A stretch of DNA of 64,000 nt from Persicimonas caeni. GTDB lineage: Bacteria; Myxococcota_A; Bradymonadia; Bradymonadales; Bradymonadaceae. The position numbers and the translations under genes were made by a program. How positions within the stretch are numbered: position 1 is the first letter of the stretch; each line of letters starts with the position of its first letter. Under the pieces are notes generated by a model. That model ran no database searches and was not told where the DNA came from. It saw nothing but the letters and a program-made list of their open reading frames with translations. Positions 52,482-60,502 of this stretch are shown here, one piece after another. Location of the stretch: the NCBI RefSeq assembly GCF_006517175.1, contig NZ_CP041186.1, forward strand, positions 744,001-808,000, in the 5' to 3' direction.

Positions 52482-54794
52482 ATGTATTTCGATACGCGTC
52501 GTCTTTTTCTCGTTTCACTCGTATCTATCTCTGTTGCGATGTCGACCGCCTGCGCGGATCCGGCGGAATCGGAGGACGACCAATCCTCGCAGCCGGATGT
52601 GGGCGTGGACGCGGACACCGGTACAGACGCCGGCAGCACCGACACGGCGCCGGACGTCGAACGACCGGCCCGTGAAGACTTCGCCTTCGTCGAACTTACC
52701 GCCGGTTACCAGCTCACCTGTGCGCTCGATGCATCCAACCAAGCCTACTGCTGGGGCAACAGCGGTTGGGGAGCGTTGGGTGACTCGAGTGTCGATCAGA
52801 GCCGCCCGTCCCCGGCCGCGCCGGGCTACGCCTTCACCGACTTGGCCACCGGCGTGAGCCACACCTGCGGCATCACCACCGACGGCCAGATGCTTTGCTG
52901 GGGCAACAATCACTACGGCCAGATGGGCCAGAGTCCCACAGCCGGCGGTTGGGGCCCCACCGAAGTGTTGCGCTCGCAGCGCTTCGTCGACATCGCTTCC
53001 GGCGAGACCCACTCGTGCGCGATCGCCGAGGATGACAGCCTTCACTGCTGGGGCGGAAACGAAAAAGGCCAGCTCGGCGGGTCGACCGGCTCGAATGGGT
53101 GGGGGTTCGTCGAGGTCGACAGCGGGCACGCATTCCAACAACTCGCCCTCGGCGGGCTGTTCAGCTGCGGTCTCGACAGCCAAGGCAACGCGTATTGTTG
53201 GGGCGATAACTCGGCAGGCTCACTGGGCGACGGGTCGACCCGAAATAGCAGCTCCCCGGTCGCCGTCACCGGCGGGCATCAATTCACCACGCTCGTCGCC
53301 GGATACTACCACGTTTGCGGTATCACCGCCGACTCGAAGACCTACTGTTGGGGGTGGAACGGCGACGGCCAGGTCGGCCACGCCGACTCGGTGGCAGGCG
53401 CCATGCCCACCCCCACCGAGGTCGCAGGTGGCCACCAGTTCGTGACCCTCGCCGCCGGCGCCCAGCACACCTGCGGGGCAACCGCCGACGGAACAACGTA
53501 TTGCTGGGGCGGCAATACTCGAGGGTCGCTGGCCCACCCGGACGTCTCGTTCGAGACCAGCACCCCCAGAAAGGTGTCCGAAGACAAGCGCTTTGCTTGG
53601 CTCGAAGCGGGCATGTTCCACACATGCGGCGGCGGCTTTGACGGCAAGATCTATTGCTGGGGTGCCAACTTCTACGGCGAGCTCGGCGACGGCCGCGCCA
53701 TCGACGTGCTCGAGCCCGCTCGCGTCGACACCGAGCACGCCTTCGAGGCGGTCTATGCCGGCTTCGAGAGCACATGCGCGAAGACGAGCGCCGGCGAGTT
53801 GTACTGTTGGGGACGAAACGACCGCGGCCAACTCGCCGACGGCAGCTGGAAGTCTCGAAGCAGCGTCGGCCGCGCCGCCGAATCGCACACCTTCGACTCC
53901 GTCGCCCTCGCCTCCCAGCATTCCTGCGGACTCGCGCAAAGCGGCGACGTGTACTGCTGGGGCCAGAACTACTACGGCGAATTCGGCGTGCAGACCGCCG
54001 AAGACTGGTACGACGCGCCTGTGCTCGTCCATGACAGCGGCGACTGGACCACGGTCGTGGCCGGCGAGTACCACCACTGCCTCCTCGACAGCTCCGGCGA
54101 CGTATGGTGCGCGGGGCGAAATGACGAGGGACAGGCGGGCATCGGCCAGGCGGCCAACCAAACCTCACTCGCCAAGGTCGACCTCGACGCGACGTTTGGC
54201 CACCTGAGCGCCGGCCCCGAGTACAGCTGCGCAGTCGACGACAGCGGCCAGCCCTACTGCTGGGGACTCAACGAATTCGGCGTGCTCGGAGACGGCACCG
54301 AGACCAGTCGCGCCTCTCCCACCGCTGTCGACACCTCGGTCGCGTTCGAGCACATCGTCACCGGGGACTGGCACAGTTGCGGCCTCGACTCCGATGGCCA
54401 GGCGTATTGCTGGGGCAACAACTGGTTTGGCCAACTTGGACTGGGCACGCCCGACGGATATCAACGCCGCCCCGTTGCGGTCGTCGGTGAGCACACGTTT
54501 GCTTCGCTCGTCGCTGGCAAACGTTTTACCTGCGGGCTGACACCGGCCGGCAAGGCGTATTGCTGGGGCGGCAACTTCGCCGGCCAACTCGGGCTGGGCA
54601 CTCAAGACGGCAGCGTGCGCCCGGCAGCGGTCACTGGTGGCCACACCTTCCAACAACTCGCCGCCGGGAGCGCCCACATTTGCGGCTTGACCACCGACGA
54701 CACATTGTACTGCTGGGGCAAGGGCTCGTACGGCCAACTCGGCGATGGCGAACGCATCATCGCCTTCGAGCCGGTTGCGCTTCAAACCGATTGA
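52482..54794 (+). CDS. RCC1-repeat lipoprotein, 14 repeats
   Basis: A 770-residue exported protein. The signal ends AMSTAC, a lipobox-like site, followed by an acidic, Asp/Thr-rich linker (25-65). The rest is 14 RCC1-type repeats of about 50 residues, each with a Cys, then YCWGxNxxGxLG or a close variant; one repeat reads WCAGRNDEGQAG. Fourteen repeats suit two seven-bladed beta-propellers. Two Cys per repeat suggest a disulfide in each blade, in keeping with export. AAGGGGG lies about ten bases before the ATG. It probably acts in surface binding; the ligand is unknown. Confidence 0.88.
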   Translation: MYFDTRRLFLVSLVSISVAMSTACADPAESEDDQSSQPDVGVDADTGTDAGSTDTAPDVERPAREDFAFVELTAGYQLTCALDASNQAYCWGNSGWGALGDSSVDQSRPSPAAPGYAFTDLATGVSHTCGITTDGQMLCWGNNHYGQMGQSPTAGGWGPTEVLRSQRFVDIASGETHSCAIAEDDSLHCWGGNEKGQLGGSTGSNGWGFVEVDSGHAFQQLALGGLFSCGLDSQGNAYCWGDNSAGSLGDGSTRNSSSPVAVTGGHQFTTLVAGYYHVCGITADSKTYCWGWNGDGQVGHADSVAGAMPTPTEVAGGHQFVTLAAGAQHTCGATADGTTYCWGGNTRGSLAHPDVSFETSTPRKVSEDKRFAWLEAGMFHTCGGGFDGKIYCWGANFYGELGDGRAIDVLEPARVDTEHAFEAVYAGFESTCAKTSAGELYCWGRNDRGQLADGSWKSRSSVGRAAESHTFDSVALASQHSCGLAQSGDVYCWGQNYYGEFGVQTAEDWYDAPVLVHDSGDWTTVVAGEYHHCLLDSSGDVWCAGRNDEGQAGIGQAANQTSLAKVDLDATFGHLSAGPEYSCAVDDSGQPYCWGLNEFGVLGDGTETSRASPTAVDTSVAFEHIVTGDWHSCGLDSDGQAYCWGNNWFGQLGLGTPDGYQRRPVAVVGEHTFASLVAGKRFTCGLTPAGKAYCWGGNFAGQLGLGTQDGSVRPAAVTGGHTFQQLAAGSAHICGLTTDDTLYCWGKGSYGQLGDGERIIAFEPVALQTD

Positions 54795-54851
54795 TCTCGC
54801 ACGTCGCGGCGACGCTCGCGTCAATTGCCGACAAAAGTCTCGGCAATCTCG

Positions 54852-54880
54852 TTGAACCGCTCTGCCAAAACCGCTATGAT
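54852..54880 (+). promoter_or_regulatory. Probable sigma-70-type promoter
   Basis: TTGAAC at 54852-54857 and TATGAT at 54875-54880 with a 17-base spacer, about 70 bases before the ATG at 54950. A small hairpin (54824-54847) after the RCC1 gene lies just upstream. Confidence 0.65.
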
Positions 54881-54949
54881 AGGGTTAACTCTTTTCGAGA
54901 GACAATTTGGCGAGCGGTAGGGATGCCGCGTAGTGATTGGAGGTCGGCG

Positions 54950-55816
54950 ATGATTCGTTCTTGGCAGCTCTTTGTGTGTGTGTTTGTCGGGTGCATGGTG
55001 ACGTTTGTTGGCACAGCTCTGGCCGGTCCGCCTAAGAACTTGACCGAGTTTGGCCCGTCGCTGTCGATGGGCGACGGCAACATTCGCGCCTTCTCGACGG
55101 TCAACCCGTCGGGCAAGCCCATCCGCATCGGCGTGGAGTTCGACGGCGCGGCCTTCCAGAACCTTCCGACCGCCGCCAGCGACGGCAAATGGGAGTACGA
55201 CGGCCACACCTGCTGCGGCCACGAGCACGTGCTCCAATTCCCCAGCAACGCGGTGGCGACCCCGTTCAAATGGGCGATGGTCAACTGGAACCCGGGCGGC
55301 CACATCCCTCCGGGCGTGTGGGACCTGCCCCACTTCGACTTCCACTTTTACTTCATGGAAGAAGCCGAGCGCTACAATATCACCGCCGGCATCTGCGATG
55401 CCGCCGCGCCGGGCACGCTCATTTCGTGTGAGGCGTTCCAGAAGGGCATGAAGCCCCTGCCGGCCGACGAGCAAGTCCCCGGCTACATCAACCCCGGCGC
55501 CGTCGAGGCGGGCATGGGCGCCCACCTCATCGACCCGACCTCCCCCGAGTTCAACGGCGAGACGTTCACGCGCACCTTCTTGTACGGCGCCTGGGACGGC
55601 TCGCTGAACTTCATGGAGCCGATGATTACCGTGGCCGAGTTGCAAAAGAAGGAAGCCGAGCACTGCACGCCCTACCCCACGCCCGAGGCGATGCCCGAGG
55701 CCGGCTTCTACCCGACCGAGTACTGCACGCGCTACGACGACAAGAACGATCTGTACTACGTGTCGCTGCAGGCGTTTAAGTGGTTCCCCAAGTCGGACGG
55801 AATTCTGGGCAACTGA
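54950..55816 (+). CDS. Exported protein, TTHB210-like/DUF5602-type
   Basis: A 288-residue protein with a signal peptide (MIRSWQLFVCVFVGCMVTFV, ending TALAG). The segment HEHVLQFPS, then NWNPGGHIPPGVWDLPHFDF and HFYFM, is His-rich and matches what I recall of the TTHB210-like (DUF5602) family. The His/Asp pattern suggests metal binding. The ATG at 54950 is chosen because GGAGG lies six bases upstream and the signal peptide begins there. A TTGAAC/TATGAT promoter lies upstream and a nested hairpin downstream, so it is a single-gene unit. Function is unknown. Confidence 0.75.
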   Translation: MIRSWQLFVCVFVGCMVTFVGTALAGPPKNLTEFGPSLSMGDGNIRAFSTVNPSGKPIRIGVEFDGAAFQNLPTAASDGKWEYDGHTCCGHEHVLQFPSNAVATPFKWAMVNWNPGGHIPPGVWDLPHFDFHFYFMEEAERYNITAGICDAAAPGTLISCEAFQKGMKPLPADEQVPGYINPGAVEAGMGAHLIDPTSPEFNGETFTRTFLYGAWDGSLNFMEPMITVAELQKKEAEHCTPYPTPEAMPEAGFYPTEYCTRYDDKNDLYYVSLQAFKWFPKSDGILGN

Positions 55817-55837
55817 GCGGCTGTTTCTCTCCTGTCC

Positions 55838-55883
55838 GGCGCCGCCGAGTGTTCCGAAGTGCACTTCGAGGCTCGGCGGCGCC
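55838..55883 (+). terminator. Nested hairpin after the TTHB210-like gene
   Basis: GGCGCCGCCGAG pairs perfectly with CTCGGCGGCGCC (12 bases). Inside is a second palindrome, CGAAGTGCACTTCG. No T-run follows. It could stop transcription or be a protein-binding site. Confidence 0.5.
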
Positions 55884-55941
55884 ACCTTCGGTCCCGTTCC
55901 CCCGGGAAATAATTGAAATCTAGCGTCAAAACCAAGCGCGC

Positions 55942-55971
55942 TTGACGCAGGATCGCACGCAGAACTATAAA
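55942..55971 (+). promoter_or_regulatory. Probable sigma-70-type promoter
   Basis: TTGACG at 55942-55947 and TATAAA at 55966-55971 with an 18-base spacer, about 40 bases before the GTG start at 56010. Confidence 0.65.
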
Positions 55972-56009
55972 CGTGTGTAGTAGGTAGGACTTCAAGCGGA
56001 GATTTGTCT

Positions 56010-56486
56010 GTGTCAGACCCTAAAGAGATCCTGGAAAGACGGCTCGACGACGTAGCCGAGAAGCAGGATACTCGCGGCCTCCATTTCTTTTTGCAGATCG
56101 GCGGACACGACGACCCCAACGGGTTGACCACCCTGCAGATTGCGGGGTCGGGTTGGACGCTGCTGAGTTGGAAGCGCCCCGACGATACCGAGCTGTACAG
56201 CGTGGAGCTTGGCCAGGCCGACCTGGTGAAGTTCTACATGCTGCTGCGCCAACACCCGTTCTGGGACGCTTCGCCCGTGCGCCGCAAGCGCGAAGAGGGC
56301 GAGACGAATATCCACATGCGCTTTGCCGACCAGGCCAAGGGCACCTACAGCGCGCTGCAGTTTTGGGACGGCGACATCGACGAGTTCCCCGTGCTCGGGT
56401 ATCTCCTCGAGCCCCTCGTCAAGCTCGTGCGCCTCATCTCGAACGATGAGATTCCGCTCCTGACCGTCCAGAAGAAGGCATCGTGA
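56010..56486 (+). CDS. Unknown cytoplasmic protein
   Basis: A 158-residue protein I do not recognise. The GTG at 56010 is preferred over a TTG at 56004 because AGCGGAG lies eight bases upstream. No signal peptide or membrane segment is seen. The sequence has alternating beta and helix patterns (LHFFLQIGGHDDPNGLTTLQ, LLRQHPFWDA). The small lipoprotein gene starts 4 bases after its stop, so they form an operon under the promoter at 55942. Confidence 0.65.
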   Translation: MSDPKEILERRLDDVAEKQDTRGLHFFLQIGGHDDPNGLTTLQIAGSGWTLLSWKRPDDTELYSVELGQADLVKFYMLLRQHPFWDASPVRRKREEGETNIHMRFADQAKGTYSALQFWDGDIDEFPVLGYLLEPLVKLVRLISNDEIPLLTVQKKAS

Positions 56487-56490
56487 GCCG

Positions 56491-56751
56491 ATGACTTCTC
56501 GGGCGACAAGCATAGTCCCCTCCCTCTCTTTTCTGGCGACGCTACTCGCGCTGGCCCTCTTGGCCGGCGCTTGTGACGATCCCCCCAAAGCCCCCGAACC
56601 GTCGATCAACGTCAACGAGAAGCAAAAAGAGCTTCGCGACGAGGTCGGCGAGGTCCAAACCGAGGCCAAAGAGCGCGCCGACAAGGTCGAAGCGCAACTC
56701 CCCGAACAAGACAGCGGCGCCGCCAAAGACGACGCCGCTCCGTCCCAGTAA
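56491..56751 (+). CDS. Small lipoprotein
   Basis: An 86-residue protein with a lipoprotein signal (LATLLALALLAGAC, Cys at about 28). The mature part is short, Pro-rich at first, then one charged helix (NEKQKELRDEVGEVQTEAKE) and an acidic, Ala-rich tail. A coiled-coil contact in the periplasm is likely. It follows the unknown gene by 4 bases. Function is unknown. Confidence 0.7.
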   Translation: MTSRATSIVPSLSFLATLLALALLAGACDDPPKAPEPSINVNEKQKELRDEVGEVQTEAKERADKVEAQLPEQDSGAAKDDAAPSQ

Positions 56752-56785
56752 TCCAGACAAGTAACCCTGACAAGTAGCCCTGACG

Positions 56786-58090
56786 TCAGCGCAGTACCGC
56801 CACCGTCTCGATATGCGAGGTGCGCGGGAACATATCGAACATCGTCAGTGACTCGACTTCCCAGCCGCCGTTGGTGAGCGTCTTGAGGTCGCGGCCCAGG
56901 CACGCCGGGTCGCACGAGACGTACACGATTGCTTCGAGATGCTGGTACTGGGCGAGCTCGTCGCAGACCTCCGAGGCGCCCGCGCGCGGCGGGTCGAGCA
57001 GGACGAGGTCGAAGTCGTCGACCATCTCGTCGAGCGGCTCGACAAAGCCTTCCGACAAGTCGGCGACGCGGAAGCTGTAGCCGTCGAGGCGGGCGAGCTT
57101 GGCCAAGCCCTTGGCGCTCTCGATGGCGGCCGGGTTGGCCTCCAGGCCGACGAAGCGCTCGACGCGATCCGGCAGCGCGAACGAGAAGTTGCCGTTTCCA
57201 CAGAACAACTCGATGACCGAGGTCGCGCCGAGACGGTCGATAATCCCGCTCACCTCGTCGACGAGTTGCCCGTTCATGTCGCGGTAGCTCTGGCGGAAAT
57301 TTGCCGAGGGCACATGCGCGGCGTCGACCGGCGGGCGAGCGAGCACCTCTTCACCGTCGACGGTGATGTCGCCGAAGACGACGTCTTCGTCCTCGCCGAC
57401 CACACGCAAGCCGCGCACCGTCGGGTTTTGGTCGAGCGTCTGCAAAAAGGTCTTGAGCGACGGGGGCATCTTGGTGCGCAGGTTGCGCTCGGGCATCAGG
57501 GTGACCACCACGCTCTCTTCGTCGGCGGTCTCCAAGATGAAGTCGCAGTCGCCCACGTCGCGAAGCGCCGGCTCGAGCGCGCGACGCACCTCGTTGAGCA
57601 GCCCGTCGGTGATCAGACAGTCGTTGATGTCCAGAAGCTCACTGCTGTTGGCCCGGTAGAAGCCGATCTTCCAGCCCTGCCCTTCGCCGGCGGGCGCGCG
57701 GTGGAAGGTCACTCGGCTGCGGTAGCGGCGGTCTTCGGGAGCGGCGACCACGCGCGCCTCGGGAAGGTCGAGCTTGCTGATACGCGAGATAGTCTGCCAT
57801 GCAGCCTCGGTCTTCAGTTCGACCTCGTGCTCGTAGGTGGTGTGCCAGAACTGGCAGCCACCGCATTTGGGAAAGTACGGGCACTCCGAGTCGACGCGCT
57901 CCGGAGAGGCCTCCACGATCTCGACCACCCTGCCCTTGGCGTACGACTTTTTGAGCTCGACGAGCTCGATGTCGACCACTTCCCCCGGAAGCGTCGTCGG
58001 CACGAAGACGATGCGGCCATCTTCGAGATAGCCGATGCCGTCTCCGCCGTGAGCCATTCTTACGATTTCGATTTGTTGTTGATCTTTCAT
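56786..58090 (-). CDS. TrmA/RlmD-family RNA (uracil-5-)-methyltransferase
   Basis: A 434-residue enzyme with an N-terminal TRAM domain (EIVRMAHGGDGIGYLEDGRI), an iron-sulfur cluster motif CPYFPKCGGCQ, an S-adenosylmethionine site IELFCGNGNFSFAL and the catalytic VYVSCDPACLGRDL near the end. It methylates C5 of a uracil, most likely U1939 of 23S rRNA (RlmD) or U54 of tRNA (TrmA-like); the two cannot be told apart safely here. The ATG at 58090 is chosen because the TRAM domain begins directly after it; 58105 is an alternative. It converges with the small lipoprotein gene. Confidence 0.9.
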   Translation of the reverse strand: MKDQQQIEIVRMAHGGDGIGYLEDGRIVFVPTTLPGEVVDIELVELKKSYAKGRVVEIVEASPERVDSECPYFPKCGGCQFWHTTYEHEVELKTEAAWQTISRISKLDLPEARVVAAPEDRRYRSRVTFHRAPAGEGQGWKIGFYRANSSELLDINDCLITDGLLNEVRRALEPALRDVGDCDFILETADEESVVVTLMPERNLRTKMPPSLKTFLQTLDQNPTVRGLRVVGEDEDVVFGDITVDGEEVLARPPVDAAHVPSANFRQSYRDMNGQLVDEVSGIIDRLGATSVIELFCGNGNFSFALPDRVERFVGLEANPAAIESAKGLAKLARLDGYSFRVADLSEGFVEPLDEMVDDFDLVLLDPPRAGASEVCDELAQYQHLEAIVYVSCDPACLGRDLKTLTNGGWEVESLTMFDMFPRTSHIETVAVLR

Positions 58091-58314
58091 AGTGTTCGGG
58101 CTCATTGCCAACTGAACGATTACTCGGTCGTCGTGTATTAGGTGAGGCCCGTACGCGAAGCAACACCAAAACTTGCGAGGAGTTGGCTGGCAGTGTATCT
58201 TCCGCTCGGGACAACTGTCCTCGCCGAATGCTAACCGCATGCAATTAGGGGCCAAATTCCGGCTGTGCCCTCGCACACCGGCAGTGGCAACATCGAAGTA
58301 CCGGATAAACCAGT

Positions 58315-58941
58315 ATGAAGTCCATGTCGCGCCTGCTTTTCGTCGCCTTTCTCATCGCGAGCGTCTCCACTGCCGCCTGCAGCTCCTGTGAGTCGTGCTC
58401 TGCGGAGAAAGACCAAGAGAAGACTACTGCCGAGCCCGACGCTGCAGAGGCCGAGGAAGCCGACGTGGTCGAGGATACTCGCGCGGAGATGCTCGAAGAG
58501 GCCACCGAGAAAGCCGAAGAAGCCGGCGACACGGCCGCGTTCAACATCTCGCAGAAGGCGCGCTTCATGGCCGCCGAGCTCGAGGGGATGCAGAAAAAGA
58601 CGGTGGAGGCGCCCAAGGTCAAGCGCGCGCCCCAACCCAAAGATACCGGCAAGATCGACGCAGCCGGGGTCAAGCGCGTGCTTCGCAACAATCAGGGCGT
58701 GTTGCAGAAGTGCTACGAGCGTGCGCTCAAAGCCGACCCGGCGCTCATGGGCCAGGTGGTGTTGACCATTCGCATCGGCTCCGGCGGCGAAGTCGCCATG
58801 GCGAAGGCTCGAAGCCAAGAAATCGGCGACCGCAGCGCGCTCAAGTGCATGGAGCGTGAGGCCAACAAGTGGCTCTTCCCCGCTCCGCAAGGCGGCACGG
58901 TGCTGGTGAACAAAAAGTACCGCTTCACCCCGCAGAACTAA
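58315..58941 (+). CDS. Lipoprotein with AgmX/PglI-type C-terminal domain
   Basis: A 208-residue protein. A lipoprotein-like signal ends SVSTAACSSC (several Cys), then an acidic coiled-coil-like segment (about 45-95), a Lys/Pro linker, and a C-terminal domain with NQGVLQKCYERALKADPALM and GQVVLTIRIGSGGEV. This TonB-C-like fold is found in AgmX and PglI of Myxococcus, linked to gliding. The start at 58315 is followed by another ATG at 58324. Its stop lies 8 bases from the end of the convergent hyuB gene. A role in envelope contact or motility is inferred. Confidence 0.8.
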   Translation: MKSMSRLLFVAFLIASVSTAACSSCESCSAEKDQEKTTAEPDAAEAEEADVVEDTRAEMLEEATEKAEEAGDTAAFNISQKARFMAAELEGMQKKTVEAPKVKRAPQPKDTGKIDAAGVKRVLRNNQGVLQKCYERALKADPALMGQVVLTIRIGSGGEVAMAKARSQEIGDRSALKCMEREANKWLFPAPQGGTVLVNKKYRFTPQN

Positions 58942-58948
58942 GAGAATC

Positions 58949-60502
58949 CTATTCTGGCGACTCGGCGCTTCCCCAGGCGCCACCGCCGGGCGTCTCGATG
59001 ACGATTTCATCGCCCGGCTCGACCTCGACGGTGCACTTGTTGGCCAGTCGAGTCTCTTCGCCGCCGCGACGAAGCAGGTTTCGCCCGGCGCGGCCGCCCT
59101 CGCCTCCCGCAAGGCCCCAGGGCGCGCGATCGCGCCGCTCCGTCATCAGCGTCACCGTCGCCTTCGAGTCGAACGCGTAAGCGCGCACCACGCCATCGCC
59201 ACCTCGGTAGCGCCCCTCTCCACCCGATCCACGGCGCACCGCGTAGGTCACCACCCGAAACGGATACGCATGCTCGAGCGCCTCGACCGGCGTGTTCAGT
59301 GTGTTGGTCATGTGGGTGTGCACGGCGTTCGCGCCCTGGTAGCCCTCTCCGGCTCCACTGCCGCCGGCGATGGTCTCGTAGTAGGCAAATGACTCCGAGC
59401 GCCCATTGCGTGTGTCGGTGCCGCCGATCATCACGTTGTTCATCGATCCGCACGAGGCCGCCGGCATGCGCTCGGGCAGCGCCTGGGCGAACGCGCCGAT
59501 GACCGTATCGGTGATGCGCTGACTCGTCTCGACGTTCCCGACCGCCACCGCCGCAGGGTACTCGGCGTCGACCAGCGAGCCCGGCTCCGTCACCACCTCG
59601 ACACATCGCATGTAGCCGCCGTTCGACGGCAACTCCGCCGGCGCCAGGCACCGAAAGACGTAGAGAACGGCCGAAAGCGTGACGGCACGTGGCACGTTGA
59701 CCGGGCCCTCGGTCTGGCCGTCGGTGCCCGTAAAGTCGACGGTGGCCTGCTCGCCGTCGATGGCGAGCCGACATCGGATCGTGAGGGGTCCGTGGCCATG
59801 GCCGTCGTCGTCGAGGCAGTCTTCGAAGCGCCACTCGCCATCGGGAAACTCGCCGATGATGCGGCGCATGAAACGCTCGCTGTAATCCTGGAGCGACGCG
59901 GCCGCCAAAAGGAGTTCGTCGCCACGAAGCGCGAGTTGGTCCCGGAGACGCTTAATACCACGTAAGTTGGCGGCGATCTGCGCGCGCAGGTCGCCCTTGC
60001 GCTCTTCGGGTGTGCGGCTCTCCGACGCGATCTGGGCGGCGAGTTCTTCGCTCCAGCGCGTCGGCGCGATGCGAATCCCCTCCTCTTCGATGCTGTGCGA
60101 GAGCGGCAGGCTGCCGGGTGTGATGCCGCCGACATCGGCGTGGTGGGCGCGGTTGGTCACGTAGAAGCGAATCTCGCCGGCGTCGTCGAAGACCGGTGAG
60201 ACGACCGTGATATCGGGCAGGTGCGTGCCACCTGCATACGGGTCATTGAGCACGACGTGATCGCCCGGGCCCATCTCGACCGCCTCGATGGCGGCGCGCA
60301 CCGACAGCGGCGTCGCGCCCAGATGCACCGGGATATGAGCGGCCTGGGCGACCATCTCGCCACTCGCGTCGAAAATCGCGCACGAAAAGTCGCGGCGCTC
60401 TTTGATGTTGGGCGAGAAGGCCGAGCGCATCAGCGCAACACCCATCTCCTCGGCGATGGAGGCGAAGAGGTGGCGAAAAATCTCGAGTTCGATCGCGTTC
60501 AT
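58949..60502 (-). CDS. hyuB: Hydantoinase B/oxoprolinase family subunit
   Basis: A 517-residue HyuB-type subunit. The start AIELEIFRHLFASIAEEMGV, then VLNDPYAGGTHLPDITVV, and later GGSGAGEGYQGANAVHTHMT are family hallmarks. With HyuA it hydrolyses a cyclic amide at the cost of ATP: hydantoin, N-methylhydantoin, 5-oxoproline or, in carboxylase relatives, acetone. Substrate cannot be fixed from sequence. Its ATG overlaps the hyuA stop by 4 bases, so translation is coupled. It is the last gene of the gdh-hyuA-hyuB operon. Confidence 0.9.
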   Translation of the reverse strand: MNAIELEIFRHLFASIAEEMGVALMRSAFSPNIKERRDFSCAIFDASGEMVAQAAHIPVHLGATPLSVRAAIEAVEMGPGDHVVLNDPYAGGTHLPDITVVSPVFDDAGEIRFYVTNRAHHADVGGITPGSLPLSHSIEEEGIRIAPTRWSEELAAQIASESRTPEERKGDLRAQIAANLRGIKRLRDQLALRGDELLLAAASLQDYSERFMRRIIGEFPDGEWRFEDCLDDDGHGHGPLTIRCRLAIDGEQATVDFTGTDGQTEGPVNVPRAVTLSAVLYVFRCLAPAELPSNGGYMRCVEVVTEPGSLVDAEYPAAVAVGNVETSQRITDTVIGAFAQALPERMPAASCGSMNNVMIGGTDTRNGRSESFAYYETIAGGSGAGEGYQGANAVHTHMTNTLNTPVEALEHAYPFRVVTYAVRRGSGGEGRYRGGDGVVRAYAFDSKATVTLMTERRDRAPWGLAGGEGGRAGRNLLRRGGEETRLANKCTVEVEPGDEIVIETPGGGAWGSAESPE

